Source: DYJB01 sp963777165
Lineage (GTDB): Bacteria; Chloroflexota; Anaerolineae; Anaerolineales; E44-bin32
Length of the DNA stretch: 64,000 nt
Assembly (NCBI GenBank): GCA_963777165.1
Contig: CAVZPO010000023.1
Span: 558,001 to 622,000, forward strand
Reading direction: 5' to 3'
Numbering within the stretch: the first letter of the stretch is position 1; every line of letters starts with the position of its first letter. Both the position numbers and the translations under genes were made by a program. The notes under the pieces are model-generated. The model had not been told where the DNA came from, searched no databases, and saw only the letters and a program-made list of their open reading frames with translations. Below, one piece after another: positions 1 through 8,070 of the stretch.

Positions 1-1068
1 AGGATACGTTCCTCGATCTGGATGTCGGCAACATCGTCCTGGCCACCGGCTGGGACCTGTTCGACGCCCGGCGCCTCTCGCAGTTCGGCTATGGACGGCT
101 GGCGAACGTCTTCACCAACCTGGAGTTCGAACGATTGTGCAACGCCGCCGGCCCGACGGACGGCAAGATCGTGCTGCGCGACGGGGTGACCGAGCCCAAG
201 TCGATCGCCCTGGTCCACTGCGTCGGCAGCCGCGACAAGCAGACCAACCCGCAGTGCTCGGCGGTGTGCTGCATGGCTGCGCTCAAGTTCGGGCACCTGG
301 TGATGGAAAAGACCCAGGCCGAGGTGACGAGCTTCTACATCGACATCCGGGCTCCGCATCAAGAACTACGAGGAGTTCTACGACCGACTGCAGGATGAGG
401 GCATGCGTTTCATCCGAGGCCGGGTGGCCGAGGTGACCGACGCCGCCCGACGGCCGGAGGAAGAGGGCAAGCTGATCGTCCAGGTCGAGGACACGCTGGT
501 CGGCAAGCAGCGCCGGCTGCCCTTCGATATGGTCGTTCTGATGTCGGGCCTGCAGCCGCGGGCCGACGCCAAGGAAGTCGGCCTGCGCTTCGGGATCTCG
601 TGCTCGATGGACGGCTGGTTCACCGAGCGCCACCCGAAGCTCGACCCGGTGGCGACGATGACCGACGGGATCTTCATCGCCGGCGTCTGTCAGGGGCCGA
701 AGGACATCCCCGACTCGGTCGCCCAGGGAGCGGCGGCGGCCTCGCGCATCCAGGGCATGATCGCCAAGGGCACGGTGATGATCGAGCCCGTGGTGGCCAC
801 GATCCACGAGGAGCACTGCTCCGGGTGCCGCATCTGCAACAACCTGTGCCCGTACAACGCCATCGAGTTCCTGGCCGAGAAAGGCGTCAGCTACATCAAC
901 GCCGCGTTGTGTAAGGGCTGCGGCACGTGCGTGGCCGCCTGCCCGGCGCAGGCCATCAGCGGCGCCCACTTCAGCAACCAGCAGATCACGGCCGAGCTCG
1001 AGGGGCTGCTGTATGACGCGGTGAGCGGCAACGGCGGAGCGCTGAAGCCCGTGGCCGTGCCGGCCTAG
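1..1068 (+). CDS. hdrA: Heterodisulfide reductase subunit A (HdrA), 5' truncated, one frameshift
   Basis: FAD and iron-sulfur subunit of an electron-bifurcating Hdr complex; the start lies outside the window. The reading begins at base 3 (DTFLDLDVGNIVLATGWDLF), the second half of the FAD fold. It continues through the HdrA signature CVGSRDKQTNPQCSAVCCM. It ends with two [4Fe-4S] ferredoxin motifs, CSGCRICNNLCP and CKGCGTCVAACP. The frame changes near base 354: the first part runs to about 354 and the second from about 358 to 1068. Removing one C there restores DIRA-RIKNYEEFYDRL, which fits the family's DIRAFGKGYEEFY segment. It is followed after 12 bases by mvhD, so it is the HdrA that docks the hydrogenase. 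HdrB and HdrC would be expected upstream. Confidence 0.9.
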
Positions 1069-1080
1069 CGGAGGAAGCCC

Positions 1081-1578
1081 ATGACTGACGAACGCTTCGA
1101 GCCCAAGATCATCGCCTTCCTGTGCAACTGGTGCTCCTACCGCGCGGCCGACCTGGCGGGCACGGCGCGCATGAAGTATCAGCCCAACATCCGGACGATC
1201 CGCGTCATGTGCAGCGGCCGCGTCGACCCGTCCTTCATCCTCAAGGCCTACTCCCTGGGGGCGGACGGCGTGATGATCGCCGGCTGCCATCCGGGGGAGT
1301 GCCACTACCTGGAGCAGAACTACAAGGCCATGCGGCGCTACGAGATGCTGCGCCACACCCTGCTGGCCATGGGGGTGGAGGATCACCGCCTGCGGCTGCA
1401 GTGGGCCTCCGCCGCCGAAGGCAACGTACTGGCGGCGGCGATCAACGAGATGATCGAGCAGGTGCGCGCCCTGGGGCCGATGAACTGGCCGCGCTTCTGG
1501 AGCGAGAACGGCGGCCACCAGGAGGCCATCGCCCGCCTGCCCCACGAGCACGCCGAAGCCATGGAGGTGTCCGCATGA
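1081..1578 (+). CDS. mvhD: Methyl viologen-reducing hydrogenase delta subunit (MvhD)
   Basis: A 165-residue [2Fe-2S] protein that carries electrons from the MvhAG hydrogenase to HdrA. Family signatures are clear: IIAFLCNWCSYRAADLAG near residue 10, RVMCSGRVDP near residue 42, and GCHPGECHYLEQNYKA near residue 68. These hold the conserved cysteines. It starts 12 bases after hdrA and its stop overlaps the mvhG start (ATGA), so the genes are translationally coupled. A second, independent mvhD lies in the large hdr operon at 18842-19270. Confidence 0.95.
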   Translation: MTDERFEPKIIAFLCNWCSYRAADLAGTARMKYQPNIRTIRVMCSGRVDPSFILKAYSLGADGVMIAGCHPGECHYLEQNYKAMRRYEMLRHTLLAMGVEDHRLRLQWASAAEGNVLAAAINEMIEQVRALGPMNWPRFWSENGGHQEAIARLPHEHAEAMEVSA

Positions 1579-2561
1579 CTGCCAAGCCGAAGCTGGCACT
1601 CTACTGGGCGGCGTCGTGCGGTGGGTGCGAGATCGCCGTTCTGGCGATCGACGAGAAGATCCTCGAGGTGGCCGCGGCCTTCGACATCGTCCTGTGGCCG
1701 GTCGCCATCGACGCTAAAGTTCGCGACATCGAGAAGATGGCCGACGGGAGCATCGACGTCTGCCTGTTCAACGGCAGCATTCGCAACAGCGAGCAGGAGT
1801 ACATGGCCCAGCTGCTGCGCCGCAAGTCCAAGATCCTGGTGGCGTTCGGCTCGTGCGCCCACGAAGGCTGCATCCCCGGCCTGGCCAATCTCTCCGGGCG
1901 CGAGGCGATCTTCGACTACGTCTACCGCAAGAGCCCGTCGGTCGACAACCCCCAGGGCATTGTCCCGCAGCCGGAGTACCAGGCACCCGAGGGAATGCTG
2001 CACATCCCTGTCTTCTACGACACGGTCAAGACGCTCGACCAGACGGTGGAGGTGGACTACTACGTCCCGGGCTGCCCGCCGGAGGCCGAGAACATCTACG
2101 AGATCGTCAAGGTGGTCATCGCCGGGCTGGGCGGCGCCCCCCTGCCCCCGGCCGGGACTGTCCTCGGCAAAGAGACGACGGTGTGCGACGAATGCCCGCG
2201 CACGCGCAACGAGAAGAAGATCAAGTCCTTCAAGCGCACCTGGGAGATCATCCCCAACGAGACCGAGTGCCTGCTCGAGCAGGGTCTGGTCTGCCTCGGG
2301 CTGGCGACGCGTGCCGGATGCGGCGCGCTGTGTCCGAAGGTCAACTCGCCCTGCATCGGCTGCCACGGCGCCAATGTCGACGTCGAGGACTTCGGCGCCC
2401 GGATGATGACGGCGCTGGCCTCGGTGATCGACTCACAGGACCCGGCCGAGATCCGCCGGATCATCCAGGAGGGCATCCCGGACCCGGTGGGCACCTTCTA
2501 CCGCTTCAGCCTGCCCCACAGCCTGCTGCGCCGCTCGGCGATCAGCGGCAACGGGCACTAG
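1575..2561 (+). CDS. mvhG: [NiFe] hydrogenase small subunit, MvhG type (group 3c)
   Basis: A 328-residue small subunit that holds the iron-sulfur clusters passing electrons from the NiFe site. The start is the ATG at 1575, overlapping the mvhD stop. The N-terminal proximal cluster motif is WAASCGGCEIAV, followed by VAFGSCAHEGCIPG and YYVPGCPPEAENI. The C-terminal part has CLGLATRAGCGALCPKVNSP and CIGCHG. There is no Tat signal peptide, as expected for a cytoplasmic group 3 enzyme. It is slightly longer than typical MvhG proteins. The reading continues upstream in frame, but that stretch is only the shadow of mvhD. Confidence 0.93.
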   Translation: MTAKPKLALYWAASCGGCEIAVLAIDEKILEVAAAFDIVLWPVAIDAKVRDIEKMADGSIDVCLFNGSIRNSEQEYMAQLLRRKSKILVAFGSCAHEGCIPGLANLSGREAIFDYVYRKSPSVDNPQGIVPQPEYQAPEGMLHIPVFYDTVKTLDQTVEVDYYVPGCPPEAENIYEIVKVVIAGLGGAPLPPAGTVLGKETTVCDECPRTRNEKKIKSFKRTWEIIPNETECLLEQGLVCLGLATRAGCGALCPKVNSPCIGCHGANVDVEDFGARMMTALASVIDSQDPAEIRRIIQEGIPDPVGTFYRFSLPHSLLRRSAISGNGH

Positions 2562-2579
2562 GCCCGAGGAGGCGAACCC

Positions 2580-4046
2580 ATGCAGAGAATCTCGATTGAC
2601 CCCATCACCCGCCTCGAGGGCCACGGCAAGATCGACATCTTTCTCGACGACCAAGGCGAGGTCGCCAACGCCTATTTCCAGATCCCGGAGCTGCGTGGCT
2701 TCGAGGTGTTCTGTGTCGGCCGTCCGGCGGAGGACATGCCCAACCTGACCGACCGCATCTGCGGCGTGTGCCCCGAGGCGCACCATATGGCGGCGTCCAA
2801 GGCCCTCGACGCGTTGTGGCACGTCGACCCGCCTCCGGCGGGGAAGAAGCTGCGCGAGCTGATGTACAGCATCTTCTTCGCTACCGACCACACTACCCAC
2901 TTCTACGCCCTCGGTGCGCCCGATTTCATCGTCGGGCCGGATGCCCCGGTGGCCGAGCGCAACATCCTGGGCGTGATCCAGAAAGTGGGCATGGACGTGG
3001 CCGGCAAGGTGCTTAAGATGCGCCACGACGGCCACTACCTGATCCAGATGATGGCCGCCCGCCGCGTGCAGCCAAACTGGGGGCTGCCTGGCGGCGTCAG
3101 CCGTGGCATCAACGAGGAGCAGCGCAAAGAGATCGAGAAGCTCGGGCGCGACGCCATCGAGTTCGCCCTGTTCTCGCTGCAGGCATTCCGCGACATCGTC
3201 CTGGGCAACAAGGCCTACGTCGACCTGATCTTGGGCGACATCTACACTCACCGCACCTACTCGATGGGCATGGTCGACGACAAGAACCGCGTCAACTTCT
3301 ACGACGGCCTGATCCGCGTCGTCGACCCCGACGGCAAGGAATTCGTCAAGTACGCGCCCAAGGACTACCTGAGCGTCATCGCCGAACACGTCGAGCCCTG
3401 GACCTACTTGAAGTTCCCGTACCTGAAGAAGGTCGGCTGGAAGGGGCTTGTCGACGGCAGCGACTCGGGTGTGTACAAGGCCACGCCTCTCTCGCGGCTC
3501 AACGCCGCCGATGGTATGGCGACGCCGAAGGCCCAGGAGGCCTACGAGGAGTTCTACAAGACGCTCGGCGGCAAGCCGGTGCACGCCACACTGGCAACCC
3601 ACTGGGCCCGGCTGGTTGAACTGCTCTACGCCGCCGAGCGTTGGGTGGAGCTTGCCACCGATCCGGAAATTACCAGCCCGAACTACCGGACGATCCCGAC
3701 GGAAACTCCGACCGAGGGCGTAGGGTCCGTCGAGGCGCCGCGCGGCACGCTCACCCACCACTACAAGACCGACGCGCGAGGCATCCTGACCGAGGTCAAC
3801 CTGATCGTCGGCACGACGAACAACTACGCGCCCATCGCCATGTCGTGCAAGCGGGCCGCCGAGAAGCTGATCCACAAGGGCAAGGTCACCGAGGGCCTGC
3901 TCAACATGGTCGAGATGGGGTTCCGGGCCTATGACCCGTGTTTCGGCTGCGCGACGCACTCGCTGCCGGGACAGATGCCCATGGAGGTTCGTCTGCGGGG
4001 GCCGAACGGAGAGGTCCTCGAGGTTCTGACGAAGAACCTCGGGTGA
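2580..4046 (+). CDS. mvhA: [NiFe] hydrogenase large subunit, MvhA type (group 3c)
   Basis: A 488-residue catalytic subunit that binds the NiFe(CN)2CO site and oxidises or produces hydrogen. The N-terminal ligand motif RICGVCPEAHH supplies Cys61 and Cys64. The C-terminal motif DPCFGCATH supplies Cys454 and Cys457. The 28 residues after His460 are the expected peptide removed by the maturation protease encoded next. It follows mvhG by 18 bases with GAGGAGG as ribosome binding site. With hdrA and mvhD it makes a bifurcating hydrogenase-Hdr set, which in known complexes couples H2 oxidation to reduction of ferredoxin and a disulfide. The physiological disulfide in bacteria is not known from sequence. 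Confidence 0.95.
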   Translation: MQRISIDPITRLEGHGKIDIFLDDQGEVANAYFQIPELRGFEVFCVGRPAEDMPNLTDRICGVCPEAHHMAASKALDALWHVDPPPAGKKLRELMYSIFFATDHTTHFYALGAPDFIVGPDAPVAERNILGVIQKVGMDVAGKVLKMRHDGHYLIQMMAARRVQPNWGLPGGVSRGINEEQRKEIEKLGRDAIEFALFSLQAFRDIVLGNKAYVDLILGDIYTHRTYSMGMVDDKNRVNFYDGLIRVVDPDGKEFVKYAPKDYLSVIAEHVEPWTYLKFPYLKKVGWKGLVDGSDSGVYKATPLSRLNAADGMATPKAQEAYEEFYKTLGGKPVHATLATHWARLVELLYAAERWVELATDPEITSPNYRTIPTETPTEGVGSVEAPRGTLTHHYKTDARGILTEVNLIVGTTNNYAPIAMSCKRAAEKLIHKGKVTEGLLNMVEMGFRAYDPCFGCATHSLPGQMPMEVRLRGPNGEVLEVLTKNLG

Positions 4047-4112
4047 GCCGGGCGCACGCCGGGCGCAGCGCGCGGCAGCGGGCAAAGATCCGCTGGCGCG
4101 TGGCGTAACGCA

Positions 4113-4583
4113 ATGCGGACGCTCGTCCTTGGTTTGGGGAACGCCATCCTGGGGGATGACAGCATTGGGTTACGCGTGGTGCGCCGCGTGGCGCAGCGCC
4201 TGCCCCCGTCCTCCGGCGTGACAGTTTCCGAGGATGAGCGCGGCGGGCTGGGGCTCGCCGAACAGCTGGCCGGTTTCGACCGGGTTCTGCTGGTCGATGC
4301 CATCCAGACCGGTGCGCCAGCCGGGACCTTACACACGCTCGACATACACTCGGTCCCCACGCAGCGGACGGCGACGGCGCACGGGATCAACCTGCGCATG
4401 GCGCTTGAGCTCGGCCGTCAGTCCGGGCTCGCCCTGCCAGTGGATGAGGCAATCGTCATTCTGGGCATCGAGGCCGCGGACGTCCTGACGTTCAGCGAGC
4501 AACTGACGCCCGACGTCGAACTAGCCATCCCCCGAGCCGTCGCCGCAATCGAGGCGTGGCTCCATCAGGAGGACCTGAAATGA
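4113..4583 (+). CDS. Hydrogenase maturation protease (HycI/HyaD family)
   Basis: A 156-residue endopeptidase that trims the C-terminus of the large subunit after nickel insertion. The family motif VLGLGNAILGDDSIGLRVV lies at the N-terminus and carries the first nickel-sensing acidic residue. LLVDAIQTGAPAGTL follows with the second metal ligand region. It sits 66 bases after mvhA, so mvhA is the likely target. Its stop overlaps the next start (ATGA at 4580). The group 3b hydrogenase near the other end of the window has its own protease at 59080-59625. Confidence 0.92.
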   Translation: MRTLVLGLGNAILGDDSIGLRVVRRVAQRLPPSSGVTVSEDERGGLGLAEQLAGFDRVLLVDAIQTGAPAGTLHTLDIHSVPTQRTATAHGINLRMALELGRQSGLALPVDEAIVILGIEAADVLTFSEQLTPDVELAIPRAVAAIEAWLHQEDLK

Positions 4584-5065
4584 TCTCTACCGAGACGCTC
4601 AGACGCTACCCGATCTTCGGTGGGTTCCCGGAAGCCACCCTGCGCGACATCGCCATGATCGGCCAGGAAACGAAGTTCAAGGCAGGAACCCGCCTCTTCA
4701 CTGAAAGCGGCCGACTGCCCGCAGGGGAGAGGTTCCTCGAGCCCGGGAAGCCGGCCGATGCTTTCATGGTGGTGACGGAGGGCGAGGTCGACCTGATGAC
4801 GATTCTTGGCAGCGGCAAGCAGGTCTTCGTGTTGACGGCAGTCACTGGAGACCTGCTCGGCCTCTCGAGCCTGCTCGAGCCGAACGGCTACCTGCTGACT
4901 GCCGTGGCGCGCACAGACGGGTCGCTGCTCAGCATTGCCTCTGCCGGCCTGCGGGCGCTGTGTGACCAGGACAATGCTCTCGGCTACCGGCTGATGCGGC
5001 AGATTGCGGTGGATCTCCGCAGCCGACTGGCGCAGGCGGTCGTCCAGCTCGCCGGAATGAGCTAA
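4580..5065 (+). CDS. Cyclic nucleotide-binding domain protein (Crp-like sensor, no DNA-binding domain)
   Basis: A 161-residue protein made almost entirely of a cNMP-binding beta barrel: RRYPIFGGFPEATLRDIA at the start, FKAGTRLFTESG, then VVTEGEVDLMTILGSGKQVFVLT and GDLLGLSSLLEP. The last 40 residues are the helical C-cap; no helix-turn-helix follows. The ATG at 4580 is chosen because it overlaps the protease stop. It is translationally coupled to the hydrogenase genes, so a role in sensing the state of that complex, or an electron-transfer accessory, is possible but unproven. Similar stand-alone domains occur next to other redox operons. Confidence 0.8.
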   Translation: MISTETLRRYPIFGGFPEATLRDIAMIGQETKFKAGTRLFTESGRLPAGERFLEPGKPADAFMVVTEGEVDLMTILGSGKQVFVLTAVTGDLLGLSSLLEPNGYLLTAVARTDGSLLSIASAGLRALCDQDNALGYRLMRQIAVDLRSRLAQAVVQLAGMS

Positions 5066-5107
5066 TCCCCCAACGCCTTGCGCGGTCCCTTCACCGATCA
5101 CTGACAG

Positions 5108-5135
5108 GTAGGGGCACGGCATGCCGTGCCCCTAC
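5108..5135. repeat. Perfect 28-bp palindrome, GTAGGGGCACGGCA class
   Basis: GTAGGGGCACGGCA is followed directly by its exact reverse complement, with no spacer. It lies 42 bases after the cNMP-protein gene, so it could act as a transcription-ending hairpin for the hydrogenase operon. It belongs to a short array of related palindromic units (next entry). GTAGGGGC...GCCCCTAC palindromes are dispersed repeats in many Chloroflexota and some other genomes; that link is from memory, not tested here. Confidence 0.85.
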
Positions 5136-5188
5136 GGTTTTGGCCAACCGGGCACGCCCCGAAAGCGGACAACCTGCCTATCCACTGC

Positions 5189-5442
5189 AGGGGCGAAGCA
5201 TGCCGAAAGGCGCCCGCCCTCCTCCGACTCGAGTTGGGCATGCTTCCCCCCTACCCGCATCGGGGTCTCCCAAACGGTCGCGGCGCGTCTCCCCATTGCC
5301 GGATCAGCAGGCGCCTCATACCCTTCGATGCCTCACCGCCATCGTCGCGGGGGATCCCGTAGGGTGAATGGATGGGCGAAGCATGCCGTCTCGCACCGGC
5401 GTGCCGCCGGGCTTCGCGGCACGAACGGTGCTTCGCCCTTAC
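5189..5442. repeat. Two degenerate inverted repeats with GGGCGAAGCATGCC arms
   Basis: The first unit has arms near 5190-5204 (GGGGCGAAGCATGCC) and 5236-5251 (GGGCATGCTTCCCCCC). The second has arms at 5374-5387 (GGGCGAAGCATGCC) and 5425-5442 (ACGGTGCTTCGCCCTTAC, an imperfect complement). Together with the palindrome at 5108 they form a cluster of three related units in about 340 bases. Open frames crossing this stretch look like chance frames; no gene is called. Confidence 0.7.
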
Positions 5443-5692
5443 GCGACAACTTGGTGCCCTACCGGGACAGTCCACAATGACGTCGTGGCACCTTGGGCTA
5501 GGCGAGAAGCTGGCTGAATGAGCCTGACGGGTTTTGAGAGCTACGTCGCGCTACTCTTGTCAGCCGGGAGAGACGAGCGGGACGTTCGGGGCACTTCGGG
5601 CGTGATGAATGGCCGGAATCAATCGATTGCCGGCTCGACCCGCACGCAGCGTATCCGGTGGAAGGTCACCGGAATTCCCTGCAACCCCTCCC

Positions 5693-5722
5693 TTGACCGT
5701 CGGTTGACCTCCCGGCTAGGCT
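5693..5722 (+). promoter_or_regulatory. Possible sigma-70-like promoter of the decarboxylase operon
   Basis: TTGACC at 5693-5698 and TAGGCT at 5717-5722 are 18 bases apart, about 40 bases before the mmdA start. A second TTGACC at 5704 has no matching -10. A palindrome CAATCGATTG at 5620-5629 lies further upstream and could be an operator. All of this is by eye. Confidence 0.35.
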
Positions 5723-5763
5723 TGTGGGGCCGCATCTCGATCAGCTGCGGAGATAGAGGGCGT

Positions 5764-7314
5764 ATGACCGAAGACCCACGAATCCTGCAGCTGCGCAAGC
5801 TCCGTCAAGAGGCCCGACTGGGCGGCGGCGCAGATCGAATCGCCAAACAACATGCCAAGGGCAAGATGACCCCTTACGAGCGGTTGGATCTGCTCCTCGA
5901 TGCGGGGACGTTCCACGAGCTCGAGCCCTTTATCACCGGACAGGGTGACGAACTCGGACTGAGCACCGAGAAGTTCCTGGGCGACGGCGTAGTCACCGGG
6001 TATGGTCAAATCGATGGCCGCACGGTGTACGTCTATGCGCAGGACTTCACCGTGCACGGCGGGACATTGAGCGAGACGCAGAGTCACCGGATCTGCCGGG
6101 TGATGGATCTGGCCCTGCGCAACGGCGTGCCGATGCTCGGCCTGATCGATTCCGGCGGCGCCCGCATCCAGGACGGCGTGCGCAGCCTGGGCGGGTACGC
6201 CGAGATCTTTCGCCGCAACGCGCAATACTCAGGGGTGATCCCCCAGATCAGCGTGATGCTTGGCCCCTGCGCCGGCGGCGCCGCCTACTCTCCGGCACTG
6301 ACAGACTTGATCGTGATGGTCGATAAGCACTCGTACATGTTCCTAACCGGGCCGGAGGTCATTCGGGCCGTGACCGGCGAGATCATCGATCCGGAGAGCC
6401 TGGGTGGGACCTCGATCCACACCTCGGTCAGCGGCACGGCGCACCTGGCAGTGGCCAACGAATTCGAGGCACTGGCCCTCTGCCGGCGAGTGCTCGGTTA
6501 TCTTCCCTCGAACAACGTCGAGAACCCGCCCTTCCGCGTGACGGACGATGACCCCCTGCGGATGGATCCGGAACTCAACGCCATCGTCCCGCTCGATCCG
6601 GCCACCCCATATTCGATGCACGCGGTCATCGAGCATATTGTCGACCGCGGATCCTTCCTCGAGATCCAGGCGGCGTGGGCACGCAATGCCATCGTCGGGT
6701 TGGCGCGTCTGGGAGGACACAGCGTCGGCATTGTCGCCCAGGAGCCGAGCGTGATGGCCGGCGTACTGGACATCGACGCCTCGGATAAGATCTCGCGCTT
6801 TGTGCGCATGTGCGACTGCTTCAACGTTCCGCTGGTGACTTTTGTCGACAGCCCCGGATTCCTTCCCGGCGTCGATCAGGAACATCGCGGCATCATCCGC
6901 CACGGCGCCAAAGTGCTGTACGCCTACGCCGAGGCCACCGTCCCCAAGATCAGCGTGATCACACGCAAGGCCTACGGCGGAGCCTACATCGTGATGGGAA
7001 GCAAATACCTGGGAACGGACGTCAACTACGCCTGGCCGAGCGCCGAGATCGCCGTGCTGGGCGCCGAGGGCGCCGCCAATATCCTGTTCCGGCGCCAGAT
7101 CGAAGCCGCGCCCGACCCGGCGGCCGAGCGCCTCCGCTTGGCCGACGACTACCGGCGCAAGTTCAACAACCCGTATCATGCCGCCTCGGCCGGTTTCGTG
7201 GACGACATCATCGAACCGCAGGAGACGCGCCCCAAAGTCATCGCCACGCTGGCCGCCTTGCGGGACAAGTACTCGCCCGCGCCGCCGCGCAAGCACGGGA
7301 ACATTCCGGTCTGA
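5764..7314 (+). CDS. mmdA: Methylmalonyl-CoA decarboxylase, carboxyltransferase (alpha) subunit
   Basis: A 516-residue carboxyltransferase that moves the carboxyl group from an acyl-CoA, most likely methylmalonyl-CoA, to the biotin carrier. Two crotonase-like halves are visible. The first contains GLIDSGGARIQDGVRSLGGY and GPCAGGAAYSPALTDLIVMV. The second contains FVDSPGFLPGVDQEHRGIIRHGAK and ITRKAYGGAYIVMGSKYLG. The ATG at 5764 is chosen; the frame is open upstream to 5518, but that part has no family similarity. The three following genes encode the small membrane, biotin and sodium-pump subunits, which separates this from propionyl-CoA carboxylase beta chains. A glutaconyl-CoA decarboxylase is less likely but not excluded. 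Confidence 0.88.
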   Translation: MTEDPRILQLRKLRQEARLGGGADRIAKQHAKGKMTPYERLDLLLDAGTFHELEPFITGQGDELGLSTEKFLGDGVVTGYGQIDGRTVYVYAQDFTVHGGTLSETQSHRICRVMDLALRNGVPMLGLIDSGGARIQDGVRSLGGYAEIFRRNAQYSGVIPQISVMLGPCAGGAAYSPALTDLIVMVDKHSYMFLTGPEVIRAVTGEIIDPESLGGTSIHTSVSGTAHLAVANEFEALALCRRVLGYLPSNNVENPPFRVTDDDPLRMDPELNAIVPLDPATPYSMHAVIEHIVDRGSFLEIQAAWARNAIVGLARLGGHSVGIVAQEPSVMAGVLDIDASDKISRFVRMCDCFNVPLVTFVDSPGFLPGVDQEHRGIIRHGAKVLYAYAEATVPKISVITRKAYGGAYIVMGSKYLGTDVNYAWPSAEIAVLGAEGAANILFRRQIEAAPDPAAERLRLADDYRRKFNNPYHAASAGFVDDIIEPQETRPKVIATLAALRDKYSPAPPRKHGNIPV

Positions 7315-7330
7315 TCGTCGGAGGGAGCCC

Positions 7331-7663
7331 GTGCGCTCTCTCACGGATGAGGGTTCAGTGACGCCTGACTTCGCCATCGCGCTTCAGCTCGCCGCTGTCG
7401 GCTTGCTCCTGGTCTTCGGCGCCATCCTGCTGCTGTGGGCGGGGATGGCACTTCTCGCCCGAGCGACCGCGCCGCGCCCCAGGCCGGCCCGTCTCGAGGA
7501 CCTGGAGGAGGAGCGCCGGCGCACGGCGGCGGCATCCGCCGCGCTGGCCTGGCTGCGCAGCCGTGAACGCCGCCAGTTCCCCTTGCCCCCCACTGCGATG
7601 GTCAGCGCGTGGCAGGCGGTGATGCGCGCCGCCCAACTGCGCCAGCGAGGGCCGGTGCGATGA
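7331..7663 (+). CDS. Small membrane (delta/OadG-like) subunit of the sodium-pump decarboxylase
   Basis: A 110-residue protein with one N-terminal membrane helix (about residues 15-38, IALQLAAVGLLLVFGAILLL) and a charged cytoplasmic tail. Its size, topology and place between the alpha and biotin subunits match the delta/gamma anchor subunits that hold such complexes at the membrane. The GTG at 7331 is chosen because GGAGGG lies 5-6 bases before it; a second GTG at 7358 is possible. Its TGA overlaps the next ATG. Sequence conservation in this family is weak, so the call rests mainly on context. Confidence 0.65.
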   Translation: MRSLTDEGSVTPDFAIALQLAAVGLLLVFGAILLLWAGMALLARATAPRPRPARLEDLEEERRRTAAASAALAWLRSRERRQFPLPPTAMVSAWQAVMRAAQLRQRGPVR

Positions 7664-8061
7664 AAGTCCGAGTCCGAATCGAAGAACGCACGTACGTGGT
7701 GGAGATCGAAGACCCGCAGGCCGCTCCGGTCGTCGCCACCGTCGACGGGCATCGCTACGAGTTGTGGCCGGAAGACGGACGGCGTCTGCCGGATGCGTCC
7801 GCCTCCGGTGCCATGCAGCCGTTCAGCACGGAACGCGAGGTGCGCGCGCCGATCCCCGGAGTGATCCTGTCGGTGGCCGTAGAATCCGGCACCAGCGTCA
7901 CCCCCGGCCAGGAGCTGTGCGTCCTGGAAGCGATGAAGATGCGCAACCCGATCTGTGCCGGACACGCCGGTGTCATCCAGACCGTTCACGTAACGGTCGG
8001 CAAGCACGTTCAGCATCGGGAGGTCCTGATGGAGTTCGCCGACCAAGCCGGCGAGGCCTGA
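7660..8061 (+). CDS. mmdC: Biotin carboxyl carrier subunit of methylmalonyl-CoA decarboxylase
   Basis: A 133-residue protein whose C-terminal half is a biotinyl domain. The biotin attachment motif LEAMKM places the modified lysine at residue 93. The typical APIPGVILSVAVESGTSVTPGQ half-barrel comes before it. The N-terminal 55 residues (MKVRVRIEERTYVVEIED) are the usual variable leader. The ATG at 7660 overlaps the preceding stop. The carrier takes the carboxyl group from MmdA and delivers it to the membrane beta subunit. Confidence 0.9.
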   Translation: MKVRVRIEERTYVVEIEDPQAAPVVATVDGHRYELWPEDGRRLPDASASGAMQPFSTEREVRAPIPGVILSVAVESGTSVTPGQELCVLEAMKMRNPICAGHAGVIQTVHVTVGKHVQHREVLMEFADQAGEA

Positions 8062-8070
8062 TCCACGGCG

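Noticed and set aside
283..1599. Long minus-strand open frame opposite hdrA and mvhD
   Set aside because: It is the antisense shadow of conserved plus-strand genes; composition is biased (Arg, His, Asp, Gly) and no domain is visible.
2433..4085. 550-codon minus-strand frame opposite mvhA
   Set aside because: Antisense shadow of a hydrogenase large subunit with both ligand motifs; high-GC codon use leaves the opposite strand open.
5121..5480. Open frames in the repeat region
   Set aside because: They are formed by the palindromic repeats; no similarity and no ribosome site.
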